A model generated the notes under the pieces. That model saw nothing but the letters and a program-made list of their open reading frames with translations, was not told the DNA's origin and made no database searches. From positions 1 to 64,000 of the forward strand of contig NZ_BMPH01000011.1 in the NCBI RefSeq assembly GCF_014647495.1: a DNA stretch of 64,000 nt, in the 5' to 3' direction. The stretch's first letter is position 1; every line of letters starts with the position of its first letter. Positions 18,406 through 28,883 of the stretch are shown here, one piece after another. The DNA comes from Glutamicibacter protophormiae. GTDB taxonomy: Bacteria; Actinomycetota; Actinomycetes; Actinomycetales; Micrococcaceae. Made by a program: the position numbers and the translations under genes.

Positions 18406-19622
18406 CGGGGTCGCGCCGCGCTCAACCCGGCAGTGACCAACTCCTTGGCCAGATCTACGGTAATCGGTGCGAGGGTAACGCCCAACGGACCGTGCCCGGC
18501 GGCAATCACCAGGTTGTCGAATCCGCGGCGTTCAATGATCGGCACGCCGCTGGCTGTCATCGGGCGCGCGCCCTGCCAACGTGTCAGCTCTTCCAAATCT
18601 GCGAGTGCTGGAACGACTGCCGCCGCGTGCTCCCGCAGCTTGGCAATGTCGTGATCGGCGGGATCCTGCCCCGACGCCGCACCGAACCGCATGCCGCCGG
18701 TGATGCGAACTCGGCTCGGCATGGGGCTGATCACCACATGATCCTCGATCCCCATCAACGCGCGATTCAGCTGGTTCTGGGGATCCGACAAGGTGACCGA
18801 CCAGCCATAGCCCGGTTCAACCGGTACCCGGATATCCAGCAGCCTGCCTGCGGCACGGCTGTCGGCTCCGGTGGCGAGCACGACCTGCTTGGCGCCGAGA
18901 TCGCCTTCGGTGGTCGTGAGATCCGTGATCCGCTCGCCTTGCTTCCGGTATCCTGTCACCTCCGCGCGAATGAGCCTGGCTCCGTGGTCCATGGCGTCTT
19001 GCAGCCAGCGGCGTGATGCGGCCTCCGGGTCAAGGAATGCTTCGTCGGGGAACCAGATCCCGCCGGAGACCTCGTTGCCCAATCCGGGCTGAAGCTCGTC
19101 CGCCTGGGCGCGGTTAACCACTTCGCATTTCGCTCCGGCGCTTTGCATGCGCTCGGAATCGCCGCGCAGGGCATCGCGATTGCCCTGGGAGGTCGACAGC
19201 CACAACCAGCCTTGGACCGTAAGTCCCAGATCGAGACCGCTGTCTTGGAGCTCGTGATAGCGCTGAAGGCTCCGGGTCGCCATCGAATGCAATTTGGCGG
19301 TATCCCGCTTCACCCGCCCCGGACGGGAAGCGGCGGCGAAGCTTGCCAGGAACTTCAGCGTCTCAAGGCCGAGCGGGCGCGAGAAGGTCACCGGCGCATG
19401 GTCGCTGCCGAAGGATTTGACGCCTTCCCAGAGGTTTCCGGGGGTCGACATCGGCGTGGAGTAGCTCGGGACCACTAATCCGGCATTTCCCAGGGATGAG
19501 CCCAGCCCGGGATGCGGATCAATGACTACGACATCCAGCCCTTCCCTGCTGAGCGCACTCGCCAGGCCGGATCCAATGATTCCGCCGCCGACAATTGCGA
19601 CGTCCGCCCGTTCAAGGCTCAT
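18402..19622 (-). CDS. dadA: FAD-dependent D-amino acid dehydrogenase (DadA-like)
   Basis: About 406 aa from the ATG at 19622, which has GAGGAG upstream; an in-frame start at 19688 would add an unlikely N-terminus. The FAD dinucleotide motif is VAIVGGGIIGSGLASAL, and the C-terminus has the DAO-type GHGPLGVTLAP. The family oxidises D-amino acids to keto acids and passes electrons to the respiratory chain. It is divergent from a GntR regulator and shares an operator with the brnQ promoter, so it probably acts with BrnQ and the OCD-like enzyme. The exact substrate is unknown. Confidence 0.78.
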   Translation of the reverse strand: MSLERADVAIVGGGIIGSGLASALSREGLDVVVIDPHPGLGSSLGNAGLVVPSYSTPMSTPGNLWEGVKSFGSDHAPVTFSRPLGLETLKFLASFAAASRPGRVKRDTAKLHSMATRSLQRYHELQDSGLDLGLTVQGWLWLSTSQGNRDALRGDSERMQSAGAKCEVVNRAQADELQPGLGNEVSGGIWFPDEAFLDPEAASRRWLQDAMDHGARLIRAEVTGYRKQGERITDLTTTEGDLGAKQVVLATGADSRAAGRLLDIRVPVEPGYGWSVTLSDPQNQLNRALMGIEDHVVISPMPSRVRITGGMRFGAASGQDPADHDIAKLREHAAAVVPALADLEELTRWQGARPMTASGVPIIERRGFDNLVIAAGHGPLGVTLAPITVDLAKELVTAGLSAARPR

Positions 19623-19704
19623 GAAGGTGCTCCTCAAGTTGCTGCGCTCCATGCGTGTGATGGCCTGCATCAGCGGCCGGATACCCACTCCATGAATTTT
19701 GTAT

Positions 19705-19722
19705 TGTGTTATACCTTACACA
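19705..19722. promoter_or_regulatory. GntR operator copy 1
   Basis: The 18-mer TGTGTTATACCTTACACA lies between the divergent dadA-like and gntR genes. Its reverse complement matches the site at 20556-20573 at 16 of 18 positions. It is probably bound by the adjacent GntR protein. Confidence 0.65.
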
Positions 19723-19813
19723 TTATTGATCCGATATTTAAGTTTTCGGCGATTAACGCATCACAGGGTTCGCGGATGATTGCCGCGTCAAACTAACGTG
19801 ATAAACAAGTAGT

Positions 19814-20488
19814 ATGACTACAAGCAGCCACGCTCCCCTCCGAGCCGTCAGCCTCAGAGAGCAGGCGCGGAATGCGATTCGCACCTCTATCGTCATGGGC
19901 GAGATTGCACCCGGGCGGGTGGAAAGTGTCGTCAAGGTCGCAGCGGAACTAGGCGTCTCCATCACCCCCGTCCGCGAAGCAGTCATGGATCTGGCCAACC
20001 TGGGGATCGTAGAGGTCATCCGGAACAAGGGGTTCCGAGTACCCCAGTTGACCGATCAGGATCTGGATGAAATCTTCAAGATTCGCACCATGCTCGAAGT
20101 TCCGGCGATGCGCGAAGCCGCGGAAAAATTCGGGGATCGCGATCCCGAGCCATTCCGCCTCCTTGCCGAGGACATCATCTCTGCCGCCAAGTCAGGCGAT
20201 GTCCGCGCATTCCTGGAAAGCGACCGCCTGTTCCACAAGGCCCTGCTTGAAACCCTCGGAAATCGGCGCCTGGTGAATACCGTCGAGCAGCTGCGTGACC
20301 AGGCGCGAATGCAGGGGCTGCAGAAGCTGGCAGACCACGGCGACCTGACCGAGTCCGCAGTCGAACACCTGGAAATCCTCGAGGCGATCACCGCCCATGA
20401 CGGCGAGCGAGCTGCCGCACTCATGAACAAGCATTTGGCGCACAGTCGCGGCATCTGGGCTGACCGCCCGGAATCTTCGGGTAGCTAA
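19814..20488 (+). CDS. GntR family transcriptional regulator (FCD domain)
   Basis: A 224-aa regulator. The N-terminal winged helix has LREQARNAIRTSIVMGEIAPG and the recognition region LGVSITPVREAVMDL. The C-terminal FCD ligand domain has the usual metal/acid-binding helices (FLESDRLFHKALLETLGNRRL). It lies divergent to the dadA-like gene and upstream of brnQ, with matching operators in both promoters. It probably represses amino acid or keto acid catabolism until its ligand is present. Confidence 0.88.
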   Translation: MTTSSHAPLRAVSLREQARNAIRTSIVMGEIAPGRVESVVKVAAELGVSITPVREAVMDLANLGIVEVIRNKGFRVPQLTDQDLDEIFKIRTMLEVPAMREAAEKFGDRDPEPFRLLAEDIISAAKSGDVRAFLESDRLFHKALLETLGNRRLVNTVEQLRDQARMQGLQKLADHGDLTESAVEHLEILEAITAHDGERAAALMNKHLAHSRGIWADRPESSGS

Positions 20489-20546
20489 CTGCATCTCGGG
20501 CCGGAGCGCTTGCCGTTCCGGCCTTTTTCTAACCCTCTTGGCATAT

Positions 20547-20582
20547 ATCAAGTGTTGTGTAATATATAACACAACACTTGAT
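20547..20582. promoter_or_regulatory. GntR operator copy 2 in a long palindrome
   Basis: A perfect inverted repeat with 14-nt arms (ATCAAGTGTTGTGT at 20547-20560, complement at 20569-20582) before brnQ. Its core 20556-20573 is the same operator as at 19705-19722. It may also act as a hairpin at the gntR end. Confidence 0.65.
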
Positions 20583-20652
20583 GTGGATCACAGCCTGCCC
20601 CGTGCATTTTGGCAGAGCTGATCACAAGATCAGTCTCGAAGGAAACACACAT

Positions 20653-22053
20653 ATGAACACCAAGATTTCTCCGCTGCAGACATTAACTATCGGACTAATG
20701 CTCCTCGCCATGTTCCTCGGCGCAGGCAACATCATTTTCGCGCCCCTTGTCGGGCAGCAGGCCGGACAGTCGTCATTCGTCCCCATGTCGGCATTTCTGC
20801 TGACAGGTGTTGGACTCGTACTGCTGGCCATCATCGTCCTCGCCCGGGCCGGCGGGCGTGTGGAACCGCTGTCCGATCGCGTGCATCCCTGGTTCTCCCG
20901 CGGATTCTGCGCCTTGATGTTCCTCGCGCTGGGCCCACTGTATGTCATTCCGCGCACCGGCTCGGTAGTCTATGAAATCGCCATCAAGCCGCACATGGAA
21001 GTTTCTGCGGATGCAAGCCGAGTTATCCTTCTGGTTTTCTCCACCGCGTTCACCGCGCTGACAATCTACTTGTCGCTGGATACCGGCAAGCTCGTGAACC
21101 GGTTGGGCAAGCTCATCACCCCCGTTTTCTCGGTCCTGCTGCTGCTCATCATCGGCAAGTCCCTGATCACCCCGATGGGAACCCCGCAGGATCCCGTGGA
21201 ACCATACCTGTCGGGAGCTTTCCTCAAGGGCTTCACCGAGGGCTACTTCACCATGGATGCCTTGGCCGCTCTGGTGTTCGGCGGCGTGTTCATCCAGTCG
21301 ATCCGAGCCGTGGGCGTCACCAAGCCGAGTGAGATCACCAAGGTGTTCATCAAGGCCGGCATCATCACCGTCATCGGCCTGTCGCTGCTACACATCTCCA
21401 TGGCATGGATCGGCGCCTCCAGCGTAGAAGCCATAGGGTACCTGGACAACGGCGGGGCAGTGCTTGCCGAGTCCTCGCGCTACCTGCTCGGCACCGCCGG
21501 CGTTGTCGCCATGGGCGTGATCGTCTTCCTGACCGGCGTCACTACCAATATCGCCTGCCTGTCCTCGGTCTCTGAATACTTCGGCAATACCATGCCATCG
21601 ATTTCCTACCGCGTGTGGGTATACATCTTCGGCGCGGCAGGACTGCTTTTCACCAACTTCGGACTGGAAATCGTCCTGGAAACCGCGATTCCGCTGCTCA
21701 TGTTCCTCTACCCGCTAGCCATCACGCTCATCCTGCTGGTCCTGTGCAACCGGCTTTTCTCGGGATACCAGTCCGTCTACGTCGGAGCAATGATCGGAGC
21801 CGGATTCATCGCGGTCTTCGACGCCGTGAAATCCGCCGGATTCTTCGTCGAGCAGATCGACAGCGCCCTGGGATTCATTCCGATGTTCCTCCAGGGCGGA
21901 GGCTGGATCATCCCAGCCCTGATCGGAGCCGGCGTGGGGTATCTCGTTGCGCGCTTGCGCAAGGAACAACCGCGCAGCTACGAACCCCGGCCCGAAGCAG
22001 CGACCCCCGCGCCGCAAACAGCCAGCCCGGCTGGCCACCCCGCCGCAAACTAG
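20653..22053 (+). CDS. brnQ: branched-chain amino acid carrier BrnQ (LIVCS family)
   Basis: About 466 aa from the ATG at 20653 (GAAGGAAA upstream). It has about 12 hydrophobic segments and the BrnQ N-terminus MLLAMFLGAGNIIFAP. The family imports Leu, Ile, Val and sometimes proline with Na+ or H+. The C-terminal ~30 residues are a Pro/Ala-rich tail. It is followed by the OCD-like gene after 36 nt, so they form an operon under the GntR operator. Transport of the substrate of the dadA/OCD pathway is inferred. Confidence 0.9.
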   Translation: MNTKISPLQTLTIGLMLLAMFLGAGNIIFAPLVGQQAGQSSFVPMSAFLLTGVGLVLLAIIVLARAGGRVEPLSDRVHPWFSRGFCALMFLALGPLYVIPRTGSVVYEIAIKPHMEVSADASRVILLVFSTAFTALTIYLSLDTGKLVNRLGKLITPVFSVLLLLIIGKSLITPMGTPQDPVEPYLSGAFLKGFTEGYFTMDALAALVFGGVFIQSIRAVGVTKPSEITKVFIKAGIITVIGLSLLHISMAWIGASSVEAIGYLDNGGAVLAESSRYLLGTAGVVAMGVIVFLTGVTTNIACLSSVSEYFGNTMPSISYRVWVYIFGAAGLLFTNFGLEIVLETAIPLLMFLYPLAITLILLVLCNRLFSGYQSVYVGAMIGAGFIAVFDAVKSAGFFVEQIDSALGFIPMFLQGGGWIIPALIGAGVGYLVARLRKEQPRSYEPRPEAATPAPQTASPAGHPAAN

Positions 22054-22089
22054 CAAGACCGCAACCCCTGAAGAATGAAGTGAGAACCA

Positions 22090-23037
22090 ATGCAAACCAC
22101 TGCAAGTACCGCACCGATCTGGTACTCCACGGAGCAGGTCCGCGAAGCAGTCAGTCCTGATGATGCCCGGCGCCTGATCGAGAATGCCCTGGCAGGCGGA
22201 TTCGATCCAGCTTCGGACCCCGACCGCACCAGCAAGCCGGCCGGTTCTGGAGAGCTGCTGTTGATGCCGGCCACCATCGGCGACTGGTCAGGGATCAAGG
22301 TCGTTTCCGTGGCGCCTGAGAACCCGGAGCACGGCCTGCCCCGTATCCAGGCAACCTACCTGCTCATGGATTCCAAGACGCTGTCCACCCAGGCGCTGCT
22401 GGAAGGCGCCATGCTCACCGAGCTTCGCACGCCCGCCATGTCCGCTGTGGCAGCCGATCATCTGGCCCCAGCCGGGCCGTGCACACTCATGGTCTTCGGC
22501 ACTGGCCCACAGGCCTGGGGCCATATCGAAGCGATGTCTCGTATCCGTCCCATCAGCCAGGTGCTGGTCTCGGCCCGCAACGAGCAGCGAATCGAGGACC
22601 TGGTCCAGCAGACCAAGCAGTTCGGGCTGCAGGCGCGGGCGGCGGCGCCCGCTGAGGTGGCCCAAGCCCAGATCGTCGTCTGCGCCACGAGCGCCAGGGA
22701 ACCGCTTTTCGACGGCACCCTGGTCCAGCCGGGCGCCTGCGTGGTGGCGATGGGATCCCACGAGCCAGGAGCACGGGAGCTGGATGCCGATCTCATGGGC
22801 CGCTCGGTTGTCATTGTCGAAGACCCGGCGACCGCCCTGCGCGAAGCGGGCGACGTCATCCAGGCCATCGCCGACGGCACGCTGGGCCGCGACGGCTTCT
22901 CAACGGTCAGCCAACTTGTCAGGGGCGAGGTCGCGCGCAGCACCCAGCGGCCGAACGTCTTCAAGGGCACGGGCATGGCTTGGCAGGATCTCGTGGTCGC
23001 AGTAGGCGTCCATGAACATTTTGCCAGCCGAGCGTAA
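22090..23037 (+). CDS. ornithine cyclodeaminase/mu-crystallin family protein
   Basis: A 315-aa NAD(P)-binding enzyme. The nucleotide motif is VFGTGPQAWGHIEAM, and conserved Asp/Lys region signatures (KVVSVAPENPEHGLP, GAMLTELRTPAMSAVA) are present. Members include ornithine cyclodeaminase, alanine dehydrogenase and imine/ketimine or pyrroline-2-carboxylate reductases. Next to a D-amino acid dehydrogenase and BrnQ, an imino acid reductase is plausible, giving D- to L-imino acid conversion. The substrate is not determined by sequence. Confidence 0.82.
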   Translation: MQTTASTAPIWYSTEQVREAVSPDDARRLIENALAGGFDPASDPDRTSKPAGSGELLLMPATIGDWSGIKVVSVAPENPEHGLPRIQATYLLMDSKTLSTQALLEGAMLTELRTPAMSAVAADHLAPAGPCTLMVFGTGPQAWGHIEAMSRIRPISQVLVSARNEQRIEDLVQQTKQFGLQARAAAPAEVAQAQIVVCATSAREPLFDGTLVQPGACVVAMGSHEPGARELDADLMGRSVVIVEDPATALREAGDVIQAIADGTLGRDGFSTVSQLVRGEVARSTQRPNVFKGTGMAWQDLVVAVGVHEHFASRA

Positions 23038-23151
23038 GCTCGTCCTTTTGCGGGGCCGTCCCTTCGGGGACGGCCCAGCAGCCGTGTGCAGACACGCAAC
23101 CAACAGCAAAACATCCCTCCCTGCCCGGTGTCATCTAGGCTGGATCCTACG

Positions 23152-24684
23152 ATGGATATCAGGGAAAAAACACACCAGAGCGGCGGCCGCGACCGAGCCA
23201 TCGCCGAGCCGCGCGTAGCCAACGAGGACGAATTCCGCGTCGACATCGAGCGGATCCGCTTCTCCCCCTATTTTTCGCGCCTGTCTTCGGTCACCCAGGT
23301 GATCCCGCAGGCGGGTTCCGGCACGCTGGTGCACAACCGGCTGACCCACTCGCTCAAGGTCTCCGCCGTGGCACGCTCCATCGCCATCAGGCTGCGGACA
23401 GCTGATGAAGCAACTAGAAGACTAGTCAGTGAGTTGGGTGGCTGCGACCCCGTGGTCGTGCAGGCCGCCGCCGCGGCCCACGACCTCGGCCACCCGCCCT
23501 TCGGCCATTTGGGCGAACAGGAACTGGACCGGGTGGCCCGCAGCGTGCTCAAGCTTCCGGACGGTTTCGAGGGCAATGCGCAGACCTTCCGCATCCTGAC
23601 CGCGCTGGATAGCTGCGACGCGACCGCGCGCGGCATGAATCTCACCCGGGCCGTGCGCGCGGCGGTGCTGAAGTACCCGTGGACCCGCAACGAGTGGCGC
23701 GCCCTGGCCCCGCTGGCGCCGGAGCTGCTGCCGCGTGGCGTGGGCATCGACCCTGCCGCCGGGGCCGTGAAGTTCTCGGCCTATGACGTGGATGCCGACG
23801 AAATGCGGGACGTGCTCTCGGTCTTCCCGGGCATCGCCAAGTACCAGCAGACCGTGGAAAGCTCGGTCATGGATATCGCGGACGACATCGCCTACGCGGT
23901 GCACGACCTCGACGACTTCTACCGTGCAGGGGTGCTGCAGTACACCAGCGTCTCCGCCGAGCTGCGTGCCTGGCTGGAGCATTCCACGCAGCTGAACAGC
24001 ACGAAGCAGTCCGAGCTGGATGCGCGCCGCCCGGGCCATGCCCTGGAACTGACCTGGCGGCGCACCCGCGCCAAGGATCCATGGATCGCTGAAGCAGATG
24101 CCTTCCGTGAATCCGTGGAAAGGGTCGGGCACGACCTGGTCGAAGGCCTGCTCGCGGTGCCCTATGACGGCGGCCTGGAAGCGGACCGGGCGGTCACCGC
24201 CTTCACCCGGCGCTGGATCGACCGGCTGCAGGAGTCGGTGTCCGTGGAACGCACCCCGACCGTGCGCAGCGGCCACGTCCGGCTCGGCGACGCGGCCTGG
24301 CATGACGTCATCGTATTGAAGTTCGTGCATTCCCGCTTCGTGCTCGAACGCCCGGATCTGGCCGTGTACCAGCGCGGGCAGACCCGGATCATCCGCTCGC
24401 TGGCCGAAGGCTTCCATGGCTGGCTCAACGACCCCGACGACGCAGGCCGCGCCCCGCGCCGCCTGCTGGACTCGGTGGAAGCCACCACGGAGGAATACCG
24501 GCAGCTGCGCGAAGGCAGCCCGCACCTGTTCCTCCAGGCGGGCCCGGACGAAGTGCAGCGCCTGGGGCAGGCACGCGCCATCGTGGACTACATCGCGTCG
24601 TTCACCGATGCCCAGGCGGTATCGCTGAACGCGCTGCTCACCGGCACCGCAGACAATTTGTGGGAAGCCGGCCGGGGACTCTAG
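23152..24684 (+). CDS. dgt: dGTPase-like dNTP triphosphohydrolase
   Basis: About 510 aa from the ATG at 23152. An HD-domain phosphohydrolase that cleaves dNTPs to nucleosides and triphosphate, with a role in nucleotide pool control. Metal-binding residues are in NRLTHSLKVS, AAAAHDLGHPPFGHLGE and SSVMDIADDIAYAVHDLDD. The N-terminal RIRFSPYFSRLSSVTQV is family typical. It is single, with hairpins after the stop. The weak ribosome site leaves the exact start open; upstream in-frame ATGs exist near 23086. Confidence 0.87.
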   Translation: MDIREKTHQSGGRDRAIAEPRVANEDEFRVDIERIRFSPYFSRLSSVTQVIPQAGSGTLVHNRLTHSLKVSAVARSIAIRLRTADEATRRLVSELGGCDPVVVQAAAAAHDLGHPPFGHLGEQELDRVARSVLKLPDGFEGNAQTFRILTALDSCDATARGMNLTRAVRAAVLKYPWTRNEWRALAPLAPELLPRGVGIDPAAGAVKFSAYDVDADEMRDVLSVFPGIAKYQQTVESSVMDIADDIAYAVHDLDDFYRAGVLQYTSVSAELRAWLEHSTQLNSTKQSELDARRPGHALELTWRRTRAKDPWIAEADAFRESVERVGHDLVEGLLAVPYDGGLEADRAVTAFTRRWIDRLQESVSVERTPTVRSGHVRLGDAAWHDVIVLKFVHSRFVLERPDLAVYQRGQTRIIRSLAEGFHGWLNDPDDAGRAPRRLLDSVEATTEEYRQLREGSPHLFLQAGPDEVQRLGQARAIVDYIASFTDAQAVSLNALLTGTADNLWEAGRGL

Positions 24685-24701
24685 ACCGGCATGCGCGCAG
24701 C

Positions 24702-24737
24702 CCCGTTCCCAGCTGCTGCCCAACGGCTGGGAACGGG
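24702..24737 (+). terminator. hairpin after dgt
   Basis: CCCGTTCCCAGC pairs with GCTGGGAACGGG, directly after the dgt stop. A second small hairpin (24741-24760) follows. Confidence 0.6.
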
Positions 24738-24775
24738 ACTGCCGTTGCGGCAGCAACGGCTCCCAGCTGCGCACG

Positions 24776-24831
24776 CACAGAAACAGCCGCCTTCGGAAAG
24801 TTCCATCTTTCCGAAGGCGGCTGTTTCTGTG
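24776..24831. terminator. bidirectional 25-bp hairpin between dgt and gtrA
   Basis: A perfect 25-bp stem around a 6-nt loop. The A-rich left arm and T-rich right arm make it suitable for termination from both sides. Confidence 0.75.
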
Positions 24832-24876
24832 TGTCCAAGAACTTGCGGGAGGCGTTCCCGCGAAGCGGCATGCAGG

Positions 24877-25356
24877 CTAGGCGGCCAGCTCGACCTTCTG
24901 CTCCTTCTTGGAGGTATCAGGGAAGACGAACTTGTGCAGGGCCCACCAGCGGAAGACCATTGCCAGCGCGGTACCGATGATCGGTCCGGAGATGAAGTCG
25001 GCGGCTTCCTGGAACAGGAAGGAGACGTTCGGGTAGTGCAGGCCGAAGACCCAACGCGAAATGTACAGCGGAGCCGAGTTGATCACGATGCCCATCGCGG
25101 ATACCGCGAAGAAGCCGATGACCTGGATGCGCTGGCGGTGCGCATCATTGCGGTCCTGGAAGGTGTACTGGCGCGAGAGCACGTAGGACACCACGGTCGC
25201 CACGGTGTTGGCGATCAGGAAAGCAGTGGTCGGATGGTCTTCCATCACGGTGTACTTCAGGCCGTAGTTCACGGCCAAGGTCACGATGAAGCAGAACCCA
25301 CCGACGCCGAGGAAACGCAGGGCACGGACTACCACTGGATTTTCACGTAGAGCCAT
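24877..25356 (-). CDS. GtrA family membrane protein
   Basis: A 159-aa protein with four predicted membrane helices and the GtrA start FLGVGGFCFIVTLAVNYGLKY. It shows the usual family middle, YVLSRQYTFQDR. GtrA-like proteins are thought to help move lipid-linked sugars in cell-surface polysaccharide synthesis. It stands alone with a strong hairpin after its stop; the partner glycosyltransferase is not in the window. Confidence 0.85.
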   Translation of the reverse strand: MALRENPVVVRALRFLGVGGFCFIVTLAVNYGLKYTVMEDHPTTAFLIANTVATVVSYVLSRQYTFQDRNDAHRQRIQVIGFFAVSAMGIVINSAPLYISRWVFGLHYPNVSFLFQEAADFISGPIIGTALAMVFRWWALHKFVFPDTSKKEQKVELAA

Positions 25357-25634
25357 ACTTCTCCTGAGTTCGGTGAGCGCGGAAAAACGCCTAACACACC
25401 GATTTTAGTTTCACACTCTGGGAAGAGCCAAAGAGACAATCGGTTTTCACCTGTTGGTTACCTCGTGGGACTTCGAAAATACCCAGTGCCCACAAGGAAA
25501 TTTCCTGCGCTGTGTGAGTTGCACCGCAAAACCTGGGAGTCTGCCGAAAACACTCCGCGGCCAGCCGTTTTCAGGTTCCCCGGCCGGTTCGCGGCCAGTT
25601 GCAGGTGGCTCGATGCTCCCGGGGAAACCGGTGG
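25357..25634. other. intergenic between gtrA and icd
   Basis: No supported gene; it contains the gtrA upstream region. Confidence 0.4.
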
Positions 25635-25686
25635 TTAAATGCCGCACGGCACCATCCCCGAAGGGGCGGTGCCGTGCGGCATTTAA
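25635..25686 (-). terminator. icd terminator
   Basis: TTAAATGCCGCACGGCACC (25635-25653) pairs perfectly with 25668-25686, and a CCCC/GGGG pair closes the loop. It lies just after the icd stop. Confidence 0.75.
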
Positions 25687-25696
25687 CCGGTGAGGG

Positions 25697-28102
<2,406 letters not shown>

Positions 28103-28144
28103 TCACATTTAAGTTAATCACCGATAACTCAAGCGCGTTATTCG

Positions 28145-28738
28145 CTATTCGGATGGCTCCCCCACCAGCGCCGCCAGCGAGGCCACGACCCTGTCGAACA
28201 GCTCCAATGGATCCGCCGGCCGCCCGGCGCGCTCTTCGGCTCCGAAGCACTGCCAGGTCACGCGCCATGCGGTGGCCAGCGTTTCGCCAACCAGCAGCGC
28301 CTCCATGCGCGGCAGCAGCCCGCGGCCCACCAGGTACTCGGTCACCGCTGCCACCAGCTCCTGCTCCTGCCTGGTGGCGACCAGCAGCAGCCTCGGCTCG
28401 ACAGCCATCAGGCGGGAGACACGGCGGAATTCGTTGCCCCCGACCTCATGCAGCAGGATCTCGCGGCATGCGCCGAGCAGGACGCGCAGCACACCCGCGC
28501 CATCGGCCCCCGAAGGAATCTCGCAGGCCATGATGGCCTGCGAGAACTCGCCTTCGGCCGGAAGCATGGCGGCCTCCAGGGAGGGGACGTAGCGGAATAT
28601 GGTCCGCTCGGAGATGCCCACGCGCCGCGCAATCCGCCCCGCGGTCACCGCGTCGAACCCCTGCTCCTCCAGCAGGTCGAGGGCCGCGGCCCGGATGCCC
28701 CGCAGCGTCGCTGCCTTGCGTTCATCGCGGATTCCCAC
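28145..28738 (-). CDS. TetR family regulator
   Basis: A 197-aa regulator with the TetR helix-turn-helix (GFDAVTAGRIARRVGISERTIFRYV). The C-terminal ligand domain is not of a recognised subtype. It is divergent from the MFS gene, and two TGTCA/TGACA-type palindromes lie between them. It probably represses the efflux pump and releases it upon binding a toxic compound. Confidence 0.88.
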   Translation of the reverse strand: MGIRDERKAATLRGIRAAALDLLEEQGFDAVTAGRIARRVGISERTIFRYVPSLEAAMLPAEGEFSQAIMACEIPSGADGAGVLRVLLGACREILLHEVGGNEFRRVSRLMAVEPRLLLVATRQEQELVAAVTEYLVGRGLLPRMEALLVGETLATAWRVTWQCFGAEERAGRPADPLELFDRVVASLAALVGEPSE

Positions 28739-28801
28739 CGTGCACTCCTAGCGTTCAAGTCCTCTGCTGCCATGCTATCCCGGCAAGTACCGCTTGCTTT
28801 C

Positions 28802-28848
28802 TGTCACAGTATGACAGATTTATCGTAAAAATGTGGCAGAGTATGACA
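28802..28848. promoter_or_regulatory. twin TetR operators
   Basis: TGTCACAGTATGACA at 28802-28816 and TGGCAGAGTATGACA at 28834-28848 have nearly the same sequence, 32 bp (three turns) apart. They lie between the tetR and MFS genes. Confidence 0.65.
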
Positions 28849-28883
28849 GAGTTTCACTTCAATCATCCGAGAACGAGGTCCCC

